Part shown: one piece after another, positions 1 to 7,486 of the stretch
Layout of the letters: each line of letters opens with the position of its first letter
How positions within the stretch are numbered: position 1 is the first letter of the stretch
Assembly (NCBI GenBank): GCA_965371445.1
Contig: CBDUYN010000128.1
Coordinates: forward strand, 1-30,435
Reading direction: 5' to 3'
From: DASWIG01 sp965371445
Lineage (GTDB): Bacteria; Acidobacteriota; Thermoanaerobaculia; Multivoradales; J023
DNA length: 30,435 nt
Notes under the pieces: generated by a model
Seen by the model: the letters and a program-made list of their open reading frames with translations, nothing else
Databases searched by the model: none
Told to the model about the DNA's origin: nothing
Translations under genes and position numbers: made by a program

Positions 1-1
1 C

Positions 2-64
<63 letters not shown>

Positions 65-84
65 TGATTGCCAGACGCTGTCCA

Positions 85-111
85 GGGACCCGGAGAGCCG
101 CTCCGGGTCCC
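85..111 (+). terminator. Rho-independent-like hairpin after the upstream gene
   Basis: A perfect 10-bp inverted repeat, GGGACCCGGA (85-94) and TCCGGGTCCC (102-111), encloses a 7-nt loop. It is followed by a short CTTT stretch, so the T-tract is weak. It lies 18 bp after the TGA at 65-67 and 24 bp before the next gene. Confidence 0.65.
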
Positions 112-135
112 GCTTTGCGGAGCTCACCAAAAACC

Positions 136-945
136 ATGAAGCTGAACGCCCGGTCCACGCCGCTCGTGGCCCTCGTCGTCCTCCTGGCGCTCCTCTTCGC
201 CGTTGGCGCACCGGCGAAGCCCCAGCCCACCGGGAAGCGCCCGGCCAAGTTTCAGCTCGTCTATGGCCCGGCCGGTGAGGCGGACCTGGAGCCCGCCCGT
301 GACCTCGCACGTGCCACCGGGCTCTTCGACGACATCGTCCAGGGCTTCAACGACACCTTCGCGCTCGACGAGGACATCGTCGTCCTCTTCGCGAACGACG
401 AAGAAGGCCCCTACTACCAGGCCGGCGAGATCGTCATGAGCTACCAGTTCCTGGCGCTTCACGCCTTCCTCTTCACGGAGCTCGACTACGTGGAAAGCGA
501 CGAGGAGCTGGCGGAGAAGATCTTGAACGTCACCGAGTTCGTCCTCTACCACGAGCTCGCGCACGCTCTGATCGACGCCTACGCCATCCCCATCCTCGGC
601 CGTGAGGAAGACGCCGCCGACAACCTGGCGGCGATCGTGGCCACCAGCCTCGACGTCGGCGAAATCGCGCTCGTCGCCGCCGACGCCATCGACATGGGCC
701 TGGAGCTCCAGGGCGGCGACATCGACGATGCGGAGTTCTGGGACGTCCACTCCCTCGACGAGCAGCGCATGTACTCGGCGATCTGCATGGTCTACGGCAG
801 CAACCCGAAACGCTACCGCGGCCTGCTCGAGGACGCGGCAATGCCGGCCGACAAGCGCGAGGCGTGCATGATCGAATTCGAGGAAAAACGCAACGCCTGG
901 CTCACGGTCCTTCAACCGTATTTGAAGCAGCCCCTTTTCGAGTGA
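136..945 (+). CDS. DUF4344 family putative secreted metallopeptidase
   Basis: This 269-residue protein has an N-terminal hydrophobic signal segment (about residues 10-26, ending near AVGAPA) and is probably exported. It carries the zinc-peptidase motif HELAH at residues 139-143, in the context FVLYHELAHALID, followed by GREEDAAD. Both are hallmarks of the DUF4344 family. The two His and the Glu of HExxH are present, and an acidic residue of the GREED motif is the likely third ligand. A TTG start at 115 would add seven residues. I prefer ATG 136 because it places a normal charged n-region before the hydrophobic core. GGAG at 119-122 is the nearest ribosome-binding-like sequence, at long spacing. 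The substrate is unknown. Its TGA overlaps the GTG start of the decayed gene that follows, so the two were once translationally coupled. Confidence 0.85.
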   Translation: MKLNARSTPLVALVVLLALLFAVGAPAKPQPTGKRPAKFQLVYGPAGEADLEPARDLARATGLFDDIVQGFNDTFALDEDIVVLFANDEEGPYYQAGEIVMSYQFLALHAFLFTELDYVESDEELAEKILNVTEFVLYHELAHALIDAYAIPILGREEDAADNLAAIVATSLDVGEIALVAADAIDMGLELQGGDIDDAEFWDVHSLDEQRMYSAICMVYGSNPKRYRGLLEDAAMPADKREACMIEFEEKRNAWLTVLQPYLKQPLFE

Positions 946-1430
946 CGGACGCTCGGCTCCTCGTCCTCTTTTTCGCTTCCGGCGCCGCGGCGCTGGTCTA
1001 CGAGGACTGTGGTCAAAGGAGCTGGGGCTCCTCTTCGGTGCCGCCGCCCCTGCGGCGGCGGCGACCCTCGCGGTCTTTTTCCTCGGCCTCGCGGCCGGCG
1101 CCGCCTTCTGGGGACGCCGGGCCCGGGCCTCCGCCGGCCCTTGAGGACGTATGCGCTTCTGGAGGCCGGCATCGCCGTCACGGCGCTCGTCTACTTCCTG
1201 CTCCTCGACCTCTACCAGGCCGCCGACCGGCCGCTGATCGAGTACCTTTCGCCGCGGATCAACCGCGAGCACTTCGGCGCGGGGAAGGCCAGGGTCCTGG
1301 CCTTTACGGAGCTCGGCGATTTCTGCGACGAGCTCCTGGCGTCCGCGCCGCCTTGGGAAGATCCCTTTCTCGCGGTCGTGCCAGCCGCCTCGCGGGAGAA
1401 GGCGCTCGCCGCAATGACGACGTCGATCCG
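942..1430 (+). pseudogene. Decayed N-terminal part of a membrane spermidine-synthase-like protein
   Basis: The start codon GTG 942-944 overlaps the preceding TGA. The conceptual protein reads FFASGAAALVYE, then WSKELGLLFGAAAPAAAATL with GLAAGAAFWGRR, then LRTYALLEAGIAVTALVYFL. This is the membrane N-terminus of the fused transporter/spermidine-synthase-like family. These blocks lie in three different frames, so single bases are missing near 1008 (between YED and WSKEL) and near 1137 (before LRTYALLEAG). From about 1240 the reading frame continues (REHFGAGKARVLAFTELGDF and onward) but no longer looks like that family. The catalytic domain is absent and the sequence dissolves into the 41-bp array. 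Either the gene is dead, or the two indels are assembly errors in an already truncated gene. Confidence 0.6.
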
Positions 1431-1895
1431 AGCGCGGCGAACGCTTCGCCCGGCACCCTCGGAAGCCCCCCAAACGCGGCGCAGCGTTCTCACCGGACTG
1501 ACGCAGCGTCCCGGAGCGCGGCGAAGGCTTCGCCGCGACTTCTGAGATCCCCTGGAGCGCGGCGAAGCCTTCGCCGCGAATTGCCGCGTCTCCTCAGAGC
1601 GGCCCGAACGCTTCGCCGCGAAATACCGCACGGAAAAAATCGCGACGAACGCTTCGGCACGACCTGAGGGAGCCCCCGAAGTCGCGGCCCACGCTTCGCG
1701 GGGCGACGGGTGGATCCCCCAGTCCGCTGTGAAGCGTTCTCCGCGCTCTCTGCGATCCCCAATTCCGTGGCGAAGCGTGTACCGCGCTCTCTGCGATCCC
1801 CAATTCCGTGGCGAAGTGTTCATCGCGCTCTTTGAAATCCCCAATTCCGTGGCGAAGCGTTCATCGCGCTCTTTGAAATCCCCAATGGGGCGATT
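1427..1895 (+). repeat. Degenerate 41/42-bp tandem repeat array
   Basis: About eleven units with a 41- or 42-bp period. The last units are nearly identical: AATTCCGTGGCGAAG recurs at about 1761, 1802 and 1843, and the next unit starts with CCCCAA at about 1881. Older units contain GAGCGCGGCGAAGSCTTCGC spaced by 41-42 bp between about 1430 and 1600. Since 41 is not a multiple of 3, any reading frame drifts from unit to unit, so the array is unlikely to encode protein, although open frames run through it on both strands. It abuts the decayed gene upstream. Conservation is highest at the distal end, which suggests recent expansion there. Confidence 0.75.
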
Positions 1896-2300
1896 CTTCG
1901 CAGACTACTGAGTGTGCATCCCGGAACATAGCGTCTCTTAAGAAATTCGTAGTGTTTTCCCCTTATTCCCTTCGAGATGGCGTAAGGCGTTCATCCGGGA
2001 GCCTCCTCAGCGCCCCGGGAAAGAACTTCGCCTCGACTTCGCGGGAGCGTCCTATCTCCTATCCAGAGCCGCGGCACCCGCCAAGAAAAAGCGGAACATT
2101 TTGAAACGACCTCGAAACCAGGGGAAGGTTTTGTCGGTTGACCGGTCAAAACGCCCCTTTCCGGACGCGGACCAGGCTCCTCGTGGGGTTCGGCGTTACA
2201 AAATCTTCCCCTCCCGGAGGCCGTCTCACAAGAACTTCCGCCCAATTTTGCAGTCCTACAGGCGAAGTCTGCCGCAAGCTCTTCGACGTCGCCCGGCAGA
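1896..2300. other. Non-coding or unresolved stretch
   Basis: No convincing gene is visible. The section around 1915-1985 is noticeably richer in A and T than its surroundings. A perfect 12-bp palindrome, TTGACCGGTCAA, sits at 2138-2149 and resembles an operator half-site pair. It lies inside the long open frame starting at 2101, whose first part does not look like protein. Confidence 0.4.
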
Positions 2301-2730
2301 CCGGATCCCACGGGGGACCGCGACGCCGGAGGCACCGGAGGGAGCCCTGGGCCTCAAGCGGGCCCTCGTCCGGCTGGGCCGTGAGCGCAAGGTGACCGAA
2401 ACGGCGGTCCTCGTCAAGGACTCGGCCCTCGGCGCATTCAACGTCGAGTTCTTGGGCACCGCGCGGGTGGTCGAGGCCTTCTTCAAGAAGGCGGGCCTCG
2501 ACAAGGTCGCAGCTCGGGTCCGGCCGTCGACGCGACGGCTGGGAACCACGGTGATCCCCTTCCCCGCGGATCCGGCCGAGCTCGAGGCCGAGTTGGCGAC
2601 ACCCGAGCAGGACGAGACCCCGGCTGAGGACGGCGGCGTAGAGGACGTGAACGGTGAAGACACCGACACGGACGACGACGCCGACGTCCTCGGGACCGGC
2701 ACCGACGACGACGCCCAGGCCCTGGCCTAG
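2101..2730 (+). CDS. Hypothetical protein with acidic C-terminal tail
   Basis: The open frame starts with TTG at 2101 and codes for 209 residues. Only the part from about 2310 onward looks like real protein (ALGLKRALVRLGRERKVTET, VLVKDSALGAFNVEFLG and the section rich in helix formers to about 2600). The last 45 residues are strongly acidic (repeated Asp, Glu and Thr), typical of a disordered tail. I do not recognise the family. The true start is probably downstream of 2101 or has been lost; the first 65 codons are Arg/Pro-rich and overlap a palindrome. A good Rho-independent terminator follows at 2760-2790, which supports a real transcription unit ending here. Confidence 0.5.
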   Translation: MKRPRNQGKVLSVDRSKRPFPDADQAPRGVRRYKIFPSRRPSHKNFRPILQSYRRSLPQALRRRPADRIPRGTATPEAPEGALGLKRALVRLGRERKVTETAVLVKDSALGAFNVEFLGTARVVEAFFKKAGLDKVAARVRPSTRRLGTTVIPFPADPAELEAELATPEQDETPAEDGGVEDVNGEDTDTDDDADVLGTGTDDDAQALA

Positions 2731-2759
2731 GCGAAACCATCTCCAAGGCTATTCCTTTC

Positions 2760-2790
2760 GAGCCGTGGCCCTGAGTCACGGCTCTTTCTT
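2760..2790 (+). terminator. Rho-independent terminator
   Basis: An 8-bp perfect stem, GAGCCGTG (2760-2767) and CACGGCTC (2777-2784), is followed by TTTCTT. The T-rich side lies downstream on the plus strand, 29 bp after the stop of the acidic-tail protein. Confidence 0.8.
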
Positions 2791-3080
2791 GTCAACGCCA
2801 GCGCACGGCGAAAGTCAGGGGCCTCACCTTGGCCTTGTCCGGAGGCGACGCGCCGCGTCGTCTTCTTCGCCGGGAGCGTCGACGCGAACTCCGGCTGCTC
2901 CTCCGAGCTCGCCGCAGCGCAGCTTCCCAGAAGATCGATGTCAGAAGCCAGCGCCGTTTTCCGTCTTTATAAGGGTGTACGCGAGTCTACGCGGCGTGAC
3001 CGCGGCCTACCGAGGGCCAGGGTCGCACTCCCGCACGGGGCGGGGCCGCCGAAGGCTCCCCAAGATGGAGGACGACCCGC

Positions 3081-4049
3081 ATGTCTGACGACATCCACTA
3101 CTTCGAACCGTACACCCTGGTCGAGGTCACCACGGTGACGATCGGCAACCGTCGCCTGCTGCGCCCGTCGGAGGAGGTCAACAAGATCATCGCCGGCATC
3201 TTCGGCAAAGCGCAGCGGAAGTACGAGATGACGATCTGCGACATCAAGGTGATGTCAACGCACTATCACGGACTGCTCCAGCCGAGCGACGCGGATCACG
3301 TCGGCCGGTTCATGAACTTCCTGAACACGAACCTCTCGAAGGAGATCGGCAAGCTCTACGGGATCGAGGGACCGAAGCTCCAGTCGTACCACCTGATTTC
3401 GGTCAGCAGCGAGGAGGAGGCGCAGGTCGATCGGCTCCGGTACCTGATCTCGAACTCCGTGAAGGAGCAACTCGTGGAACGGCCTGAGCAATGGCCGGGC
3501 ATCCACGGTGTGACGGCGCCACCCGACAGTGTCTCCCCCCCTGGATCCCCCCAAGGGGACGGTCCCTTGCTCACTGGTCGCTGGTACAACCGGAGCCGGG
3601 AGTACGCGGAGTTCCAGCGGACGGGAGAAGCGGACCCTGAGGAGTTCGCGACCGACGAACGGATCGTGGTCTCAAAGTTGCCGTGCTGGAAGCACCTGTC
3701 GCAGGAGGACTACGACCGCCGGGTGGCGGAGATCGTCGAGGAGGTGGTCGAGAAGGCGGCCTGTGAGCGTCGCGTGACCGGACAGAAGATCGCAGGGGTG
3801 AAGAAGATCCTCAAGACGAAGCCGCTCAGCTATCCCAAGTCGGTGGAGAAGTCTCCGAAGCCCCGGTTCCATGCGTTCCGCAAGTCGGTCTACAAGCAGA
3901 TGTGGGAGGCGTACTCGTGGGTGCTGGCGGCGTTTCGCGAGGCGGCCGACAGGTTGCGCGACGGGGATCGGGACGTCGTCTTTCCAGAGGGGACGCATCC
4001 GCCGAACTTGCCGTTCGTTCCGTTCGCTTGTCGGGGGCAGCCAGCGTAA
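3081..4049 (+). CDS. Y1 (HUH) transposase, REP-associated tyrosine transposase type
   Basis: A 322-residue protein of the IS200-like Y1 transposase superfamily, in the group of single-copy RAYT-like enzymes that act on palindromic REP DNA. The metal-binding HUH motif is H61-Y62-H63 in the context VMSTHYHGLLQP. It is followed by the helix with FMNFLNTNLSKEIGKLYG. The candidate catalytic tyrosine lies in LRYLISNSVKEQLVERP, close to the family block ending EQWPGIHG. Start: ATG 3081 with GGAGG at 3067-3071, nine bases upstream. No terminal repeats or second gene suggest a complete IS, as expected for a domesticated RAYT. Residues about 150-162 are an extra Pro/Gly-rich insert coded by a REP-like element (3535-3563), placed between the WPGIHGVT and GRWYNRSREY blocks that are normally close together. 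Activity is not established. Confidence 0.85.
   Translation: MSDDIHYFEPYTLVEVTTVTIGNRRLLRPSEEVNKIIAGIFGKAQRKYEMTICDIKVMSTHYHGLLQPSDADHVGRFMNFLNTNLSKEIGKLYGIEGPKLQSYHLISVSSEEEAQVDRLRYLISNSVKEQLVERPEQWPGIHGVTAPPDSVSPPGSPQGDGPLLTGRWYNRSREYAEFQRTGEADPEEFATDERIVVSKLPCWKHLSQEDYDRRVAEIVEEVVEKAACERRVTGQKIAGVKKILKTKPLSYPKSVEKSPKPRFHAFRKSVYKQMWEAYSWVLAAFREAADRLRDGDRDVVFPEGTHPPNLPFVPFACRGQPA
3535..3563 (+). repeat. REP-like palindromic element, copy 1 (inside the transposase gene)
   Basis: The core TCCCCCCAAGGGGACGGT at 3546-3563 is identical to 28457-28474 in the GltD-like gene. The preceding C-run plus CTGGA also matches with two or three differences. ATCCCC/GGGGAC around CCAA can form a small hairpin. 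It is read in frame and adds about ten residues to the transposase. Confidence 0.75.
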
Positions 4050-4617
4050 GGTCGAGCCGCCGGACCTGTGGGAGGTTCGGGGGCAACGGCCAGAGCGTTC
4101 TTTGACACCCAACCTGTGACTTCCGGCTCTCAGAGTGCGGAATAGGAAAGGGTGTATCCAGATGATCGGGAGAGGAAGGAAGACGGCCGACTTGGCGCAT
4201 TTTTCATTTATATGCCCCCTACTTCTTCTAGAAAAAGGGGGCACATAAAAATCTTGTCGGGGAGCTCGTCGTCCTGGCGGGATCACGGGTGGTTCGGGGC
4301 CGCGTCGGTTCTTGAGGTTAAGAGCCCGGATCCTGCAATCGTCCATTCCTCTCCGATCCTCCGGATGACCAGAGGGCGACTCGGCGGAGGAGGAGGCGCC
4401 GGCTGCAACTGACCTCCGACGAACCGCAGCTGCAGAAGATGCCGAAGTGGGTGGAACCCATCGCTCGAGCCCCATCGAAGGGCCGCAAAGCCGCTCTGGG
4501 AGCGGCTCTCCCTCTCTCCCCACAGGGTGGGCGCGTGGTGGTCGAGAGCGTCGGAACGGTGGTCGGCTTGCCTCGGAATACGCACTGGCGCCTCGACGTG
4601 GAGTAAACTCGTGTCCG
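4050..4617. other. Intergenic region with two hairpins, no gene seen
   Basis: None of the open frames here resembles a protein. The region holds an A/T-flanked palindrome at 4214-4242 and a smaller perfect hairpin at 4489-4507, AGCCGCT and AGCGGCT around CTGGG. It separates the transposase from the coiled-coil gene. Confidence 0.5.
4214..4242 (+). terminator. Near-perfect palindrome, probable transcription terminator
   Basis: GCCCCCT at 4214-4220 pairs with AGGGGGC at 4236-4242. Pairing continues inward to the central TTCTAGAA with two mismatches. It is bordered by A/T-rich DNA (TTTTTCATTTATAT before, ACATAAAAAT after). It lies 165 bp beyond the transposase stop. It could instead be a remnant end of a mobile element. 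Confidence 0.45.
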
Positions 4618-4854
4618 ATGACCACTGAAGATCAGCCCGCATCGACAGGGGACCGCCTCGCCGACCTCGAGCAGGAGAACGAGCAGCTTCGGGCGGAGTT
4701 AGAGGGGCTGCGCTCGGAGAGAGAGCGGCTGGGTCGTCTCCGTACCCGCGTAGCTGGTTTCGCGACGGGCGCCGCCGCGCGGATCCTCCTGGGGCCAGGG
4801 CTCGTCGGGAGTCTCAAGGCGTGGCTTCGCGCCAAGAGTGTGCGTGATCGTTGA
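4618..4854 (+). CDS. Small coiled-coil protein
   Basis: A 78-residue protein starting at ATG 4618. Residues about 12-42 form a strongly predicted coiled coil: LADLEQENEQLRAELEGL, continuing with a Leu/Glu/Arg heptad pattern. After it comes a weakly hydrophobic Gly/Ala-rich segment (FATGAAARILLGPGLVGSL) that may touch the membrane. GGAG at 4600-4603 is a possible, somewhat distant, ribosome site. The last 17 bp overlap the next gene in a different frame, so the two are translated as a unit. Function unknown. It may form a complex with the membrane pentapeptide-repeat protein. Confidence 0.65.
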   Translation: MTTEDQPASTGDRLADLEQENEQLRAELEGLRSERERLGRLRTRVAGFATGAAARILLGPGLVGSLKAWLRAKSVRDR

Positions 4855-5962
4855 CGAGACGGCGGAACTCGGCGCTGCGATTTTAAGGAGAGTCATCCGT
4901 GTCGGGCTCTTCGCGTTTCTGGTCGGTTCGCTGGCGGTGGTTCTGCCGCTGTGGCAGAACTTTCTCATCCGCGACCAGAACGCCAAGATTCAGAAGCAGA
5001 TTGAGCAGCAAGCCTCAGATACCCTCATCGTCCGGCGCGCCCAACTACTGGCTACGATTTACGAGGAGGAGTGCGAAGACTCGGCGTCGCAAGAAAATTC
5101 GGCGCCGTCGAAGACGGTACCTCCAGCATCAGAAGTCAGCGCCTCGGACAATGAGGTCAGCGCTGAAGAGGACCGCGCCGCGGAGAACGGCACCACGGAA
5201 ATGAGCATTGATGAGCGCGTTGTGGCAGTGACATCGGTGGGCGGATGGAGTGGAAACGTCTTGAACCTCCGACGTACGACGACGACAGGCAAGCTCTGCA
5301 GCCCCAAAGCTGATCCTCGAACTCGTCGAGAGGCCGTACTCGCGTTCGTCCGGACTGAGCGACACCAGGGTGCAATCGTGGATCTCAGCAAGGCAAATCT
5401 CCGCGGATTGGACCTAAGTGAGGCGGACCTCAGCCAGGCGATCCTGGTTGAAGCAAACCTCAGTCAAGCGAACCTCAGAGGGGCGAACCTCAGCGGGGCG
5501 AACCTCAGCGGGGCGAACCTCAGCGGGGCGAACCTCCTCATCGCGGACCTCAGTGGGGCGAGCCTAGGCCCGTCGGGCATCCAATATTTTTCACCCATAG
5601 CGAGCCTCCATGGGGCCTTCCTCAGAGAGACGAACCTCAGCGGGGCGGTACTCTGGAGGGCGGACCTCGATGAAGCTGATCTACTTGAGACAGACCTTCG
5701 CGATGCGGCCTTACAAGAGGCGTCTTTCAGGGGGGCGGAGTTCGTTGAGGTGAAACTCGCCCGCGCGAATCTCCAGGGCGCGAACCTCATAGGGTCGTCC
5801 TTTTCCATGGTTGACCTCCACGAGACACTTCACCTCACACCCGCGCTACTCACCGAAACATGCGGCGACGAGACAACTCAGCTCCCAGAAGAATTCGAGC
5901 GTCCCGAGTCCTGGCCGTGCAATTACAGGTTCATCGACAATCCCCCAGCTCCGTACGAATAA
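4838..5962 (+). CDS. Membrane-anchored pentapeptide-repeat protein
   Basis: A 374-residue protein with three parts. There is one transmembrane segment at about residues 22-44 (VGLFAFLVGSLAVVLPLW). A Glu/Ser/Ala-rich linker follows, to about residue 125. A C-terminal right-handed quadrilateral beta-helix is made of A(D/N)LxX pentapeptides (about residues 183-335), for example ANLSGANLSGANLSGANL. In the DNA the central repeats are 15-bp near-identical copies from 5471 to 5540, a sign of recent repeat expansion. GTG at 4838 or 4844 can serve as start; both lie inside the end of the coiled-coil gene. Pentapeptide-repeat proteins usually act as scaffolds or DNA mimics. The membrane anchor argues against a gyrase-protection role. 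The specific function is unknown. Confidence 0.85.
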   Translation: MCVIVDETAELGAAILRRVIRVGLFAFLVGSLAVVLPLWQNFLIRDQNAKIQKQIEQQASDTLIVRRAQLLATIYEEECEDSASQENSAPSKTVPPASEVSASDNEVSAEEDRAAENGTTEMSIDERVVAVTSVGGWSGNVLNLRRTTTTGKLCSPKADPRTRREAVLAFVRTERHQGAIVDLSKANLRGLDLSEADLSQAILVEANLSQANLRGANLSGANLSGANLSGANLLIADLSGASLGPSGIQYFSPIASLHGAFLRETNLSGAVLWRADLDEADLLETDLRDAALQEASFRGAEFVEVKLARANLQGANLIGSSFSMVDLHETLHLTPALLTETCGDETTQLPEEFERPESWPCNYRFIDNPPAPYE

Positions 5963-5984
5963 GCAATGCCCCTCGCCGCCTTCC

Positions 5985-6098
5985 CGCCGAGCCAAAAGGC
6001 CGAGAACGTCGCCCGTCGCCGTGAGCCAAAAGGTCTCACGTCCGTCGCCGTGAGCCAAAAGGTCTCACGTGCGCGCGCGACGTGCGCGCGGTCAAGCG
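5985..6098 (+). repeat. Cluster of 19-bp palindromic units (REP/BIME-like)
   Basis: The unit GTGAGCCAAAAGGTCTCAC occurs at 6021-6039 and 6050-6068, with a shorter variant at 5989-6004. GTGAG and CTCAC form a small stem with GCC and GGT inside. The last copy is extended by alternating GC and CGTGCGCGCG runs to about 6090. The two full copies are preceded by the same CGTCGCC leader. Confidence 0.75.
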
Positions 6099-6122
6099 TT
6101 AAGGAAGGGTGCCGTGCGCGGG

Positions 6123-6167
6123 CCGTCGTTTTGCACCGTCGTTTTGCACCGTCGTTTTGCACCGTCG
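6123..6167 (+). repeat. 13-bp direct repeats
   Basis: Three perfect copies of CCGTCGTTTTGCA (6123-6135, 6136-6148, 6149-6161) are followed by a partial fourth. They sit between two copies of the motif GCGCGCGGTCAAG / AAGGAAGGGTGCCG (about 6085-6115 and 6170-6195), so the array interrupts a duplicated block. Confidence 0.8.
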
Positions 6168-6295
6168 TGCGCGCGGTCAAGAAGGAAGGGTGCCGTCGGC
6201 GCCCTCGAGGTGACCGCTTCCCAGGCCCAACATAAGGCCCAATATAAGAGAGGAGCAAATGTAATAGCAAGTTCAAGCAATAGATCGGCCTGGCG

Positions 6296-6594
6296 GAGCC
6301 AAAAGGTCTCACGTGCGCGCGCGCGACGTGCGCGCGGTCTGATGAAGGAAGGGTTTGCAGGGTGCGCCCGCCCGTCGAGCTCCGCGCGTCCGCTCCCTCG
6401 CCGCCGCTCCCCGCCGTCCTCTTGCGTCGTCGAGGGGGTACGGCGAGGACCGAGGGAGCGGCGGTGCGCACGTCGGAGGGCGGCGAGGACCTGGCGGAGG
6501 GTCGACGGCGGGCGGGACTCGGCGCAAGGACGGCGCCTGGCGAGGACGGCTGCGAGGACGGGCGGGGATCGGGTGCGCGCGCACGTGAGACCTT
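6296..6594. repeat. GC-rich block flanked by 20-bp inverted repeats
   Basis: AAGGTCTCACGTGCGCGCGC at 6303-6322 (part of a palindromic unit starting at 6296) is found inverted at 6575-6594, a perfect 20-bp match. The enclosed 250 bp is very GC-rich. It contains a strong secondary stem: CCGCTCCCTCG (6390-6400) with CGAGGGAGCGG (6451-6461), plus the inner pair GTCCTC/GAGGAC (6416-6421, 6445-6450). No protein is recognisable inside. Confidence 0.65.
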
Positions 6595-6624
6595 GCGGGG
6601 TGCTCCGCGCCGCCTCGGGGTTGA

Positions 6625-6646
6625 ATCCTCCAGACGCCTGGAGGAT
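6625..6646. terminator. Hairpin downstream of the 6704-7486 gene
   Basis: A perfect 9-bp stem, ATCCTCCAG (6625-6633) and CTGGAGGAT (6638-6646), with a 4-nt loop. It lies 58 bp beyond the stop of the minus-strand gene. No T-tract follows, so intrinsic termination is uncertain. Confidence 0.4.
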
Positions 6647-6703
6647 CGCTTCGACCACGGCCCCCTAGGAGATGCCCTAGGAGGTGCCATGCACATCACA
6701 AGG

Positions 6704-7486
6704 CTATGGAAGGTCGATGCCCACTTCGTGGAGAGTATCCACCATCTTTCGCCTGATCTCTGAGTCGTACTCCTCCTCGTAGGTCTTGACCAGCGTGTTT
6801 CGCAGATGATCGCGTAGAAGGGAATCCGGTTCAGAAGGGGCATCAGCGAATCGCTGCGCGACGGCCTCGAACACGGCTGAGCGAGATTCTCTAGGCGAAC
6901 ACGCTGTTATACCCAGAAGGGTAGTGCGGTATATTCTCACCGCAGTCAGATACTGACCATTTGCCAGAGCATCACATATCCTGCTGAAGAGATCGACCTC
7001 CCACTTATCGTCATCCAGTTTGCGCTTCAGTTGTCCCATCTTTTTCGAGAACTGTACGGGATCGTCTGCGAGCTGAAGAAGGGCGTCACTGGTCTCCCCC
7101 AGTAATTTTTCGTTTATCTCGAAGCACTCGATGCCGGCATTCTTCGAGGCGATAAACCCATCGACAGCGATTTCTGCGCTCATCACATAGTCACCATCTT
7201 CGAGTGCCTTCGACAACCTTGTTGCAGGCTCGCGTATGCCGATTGAAATGTCATCGAGGTGACGTGCGAAGTCATCGAGGTGAGGTCCGAAGCCTTCTGG
7301 TATCGAAGATGGCAGCGGACTGTCGACTCTCTCGAGAGAACTCACGATTTCTGCGATCTTACCCTCGAGAAGGGCGGCTCTTCTGTCTTCATCCGCAATC
7401 GCCCGTTTCTTTATTACCAACTGGATGACGACCGCTGTAGCCGCCAGGAGAACAACTGCAACGATGATTATCAGAGGTTTGCGCAC
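6704..7486 (-). CDS. Membrane-anchored hypothetical protein
   Basis: A 260-residue protein with GTG start at 7486-7484. An ATG two bases upstream is in another frame. The first 25 residues (RKPLIIIVAVVLLAATAVVI) form a single N-terminal anchor followed by positively charged residues, so the body probably faces the periplasm. The rest is helical and charged (for example KKMGQLKRKLDDDKWEVD) with no recognised domain. Its base composition is less GC-rich than that of the neighbouring genes, suggesting transfer. It stands alone between repeats and mobile-element remnants. Function unknown. Confidence 0.65.
   Translation of the reverse strand: MRKPLIIIVAVVLLAATAVVIQLVIKKRAIADEDRRAALLEGKIAEIVSSLERVDSPLPSSIPEGFGPHLDDFARHLDDISIGIREPATRLSKALEDGDYVMSAEIAVDGFIASKNAGIECFEINEKLLGETSDALLQLADDPVQFSKKMGQLKRKLDDDKWEVDLFSRICDALANGQYLTAVRIYRTTLLGITACSPRESRSAVFEAVAQRFADAPSEPDSLLRDHLRNTLVKTYEEEYDSEIRRKMVDTLHEVGIDLP

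Larger units (their letters stand above)
5963..6703. other. Gene-free repeat-rich spacer
   Basis: No credible gene is found between the convergent genes ending at 5962 and 6704. The stretch is filled by the palindromic units, the 13-bp repeats and the GC-rich inverted-repeat block described separately. Between them lies a short A/T-richer piece at about 6225-6290. Open frames here are by-products of the repeats. Confidence 0.7.

Noticed and set aside
124..1473. Long minus-strand open frame opposite the metallopeptidase
   Set aside because: It is antisense to a gene with clear HExxH and GREED motifs and reads as Arg/Glu/Val-rich mirror sequence; high GC content produces such frames.
1427..1895. 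CRISPR array
   Set aside because: Units are contiguous 41/42-bp repeats without unique spacers, and no cas genes are present.
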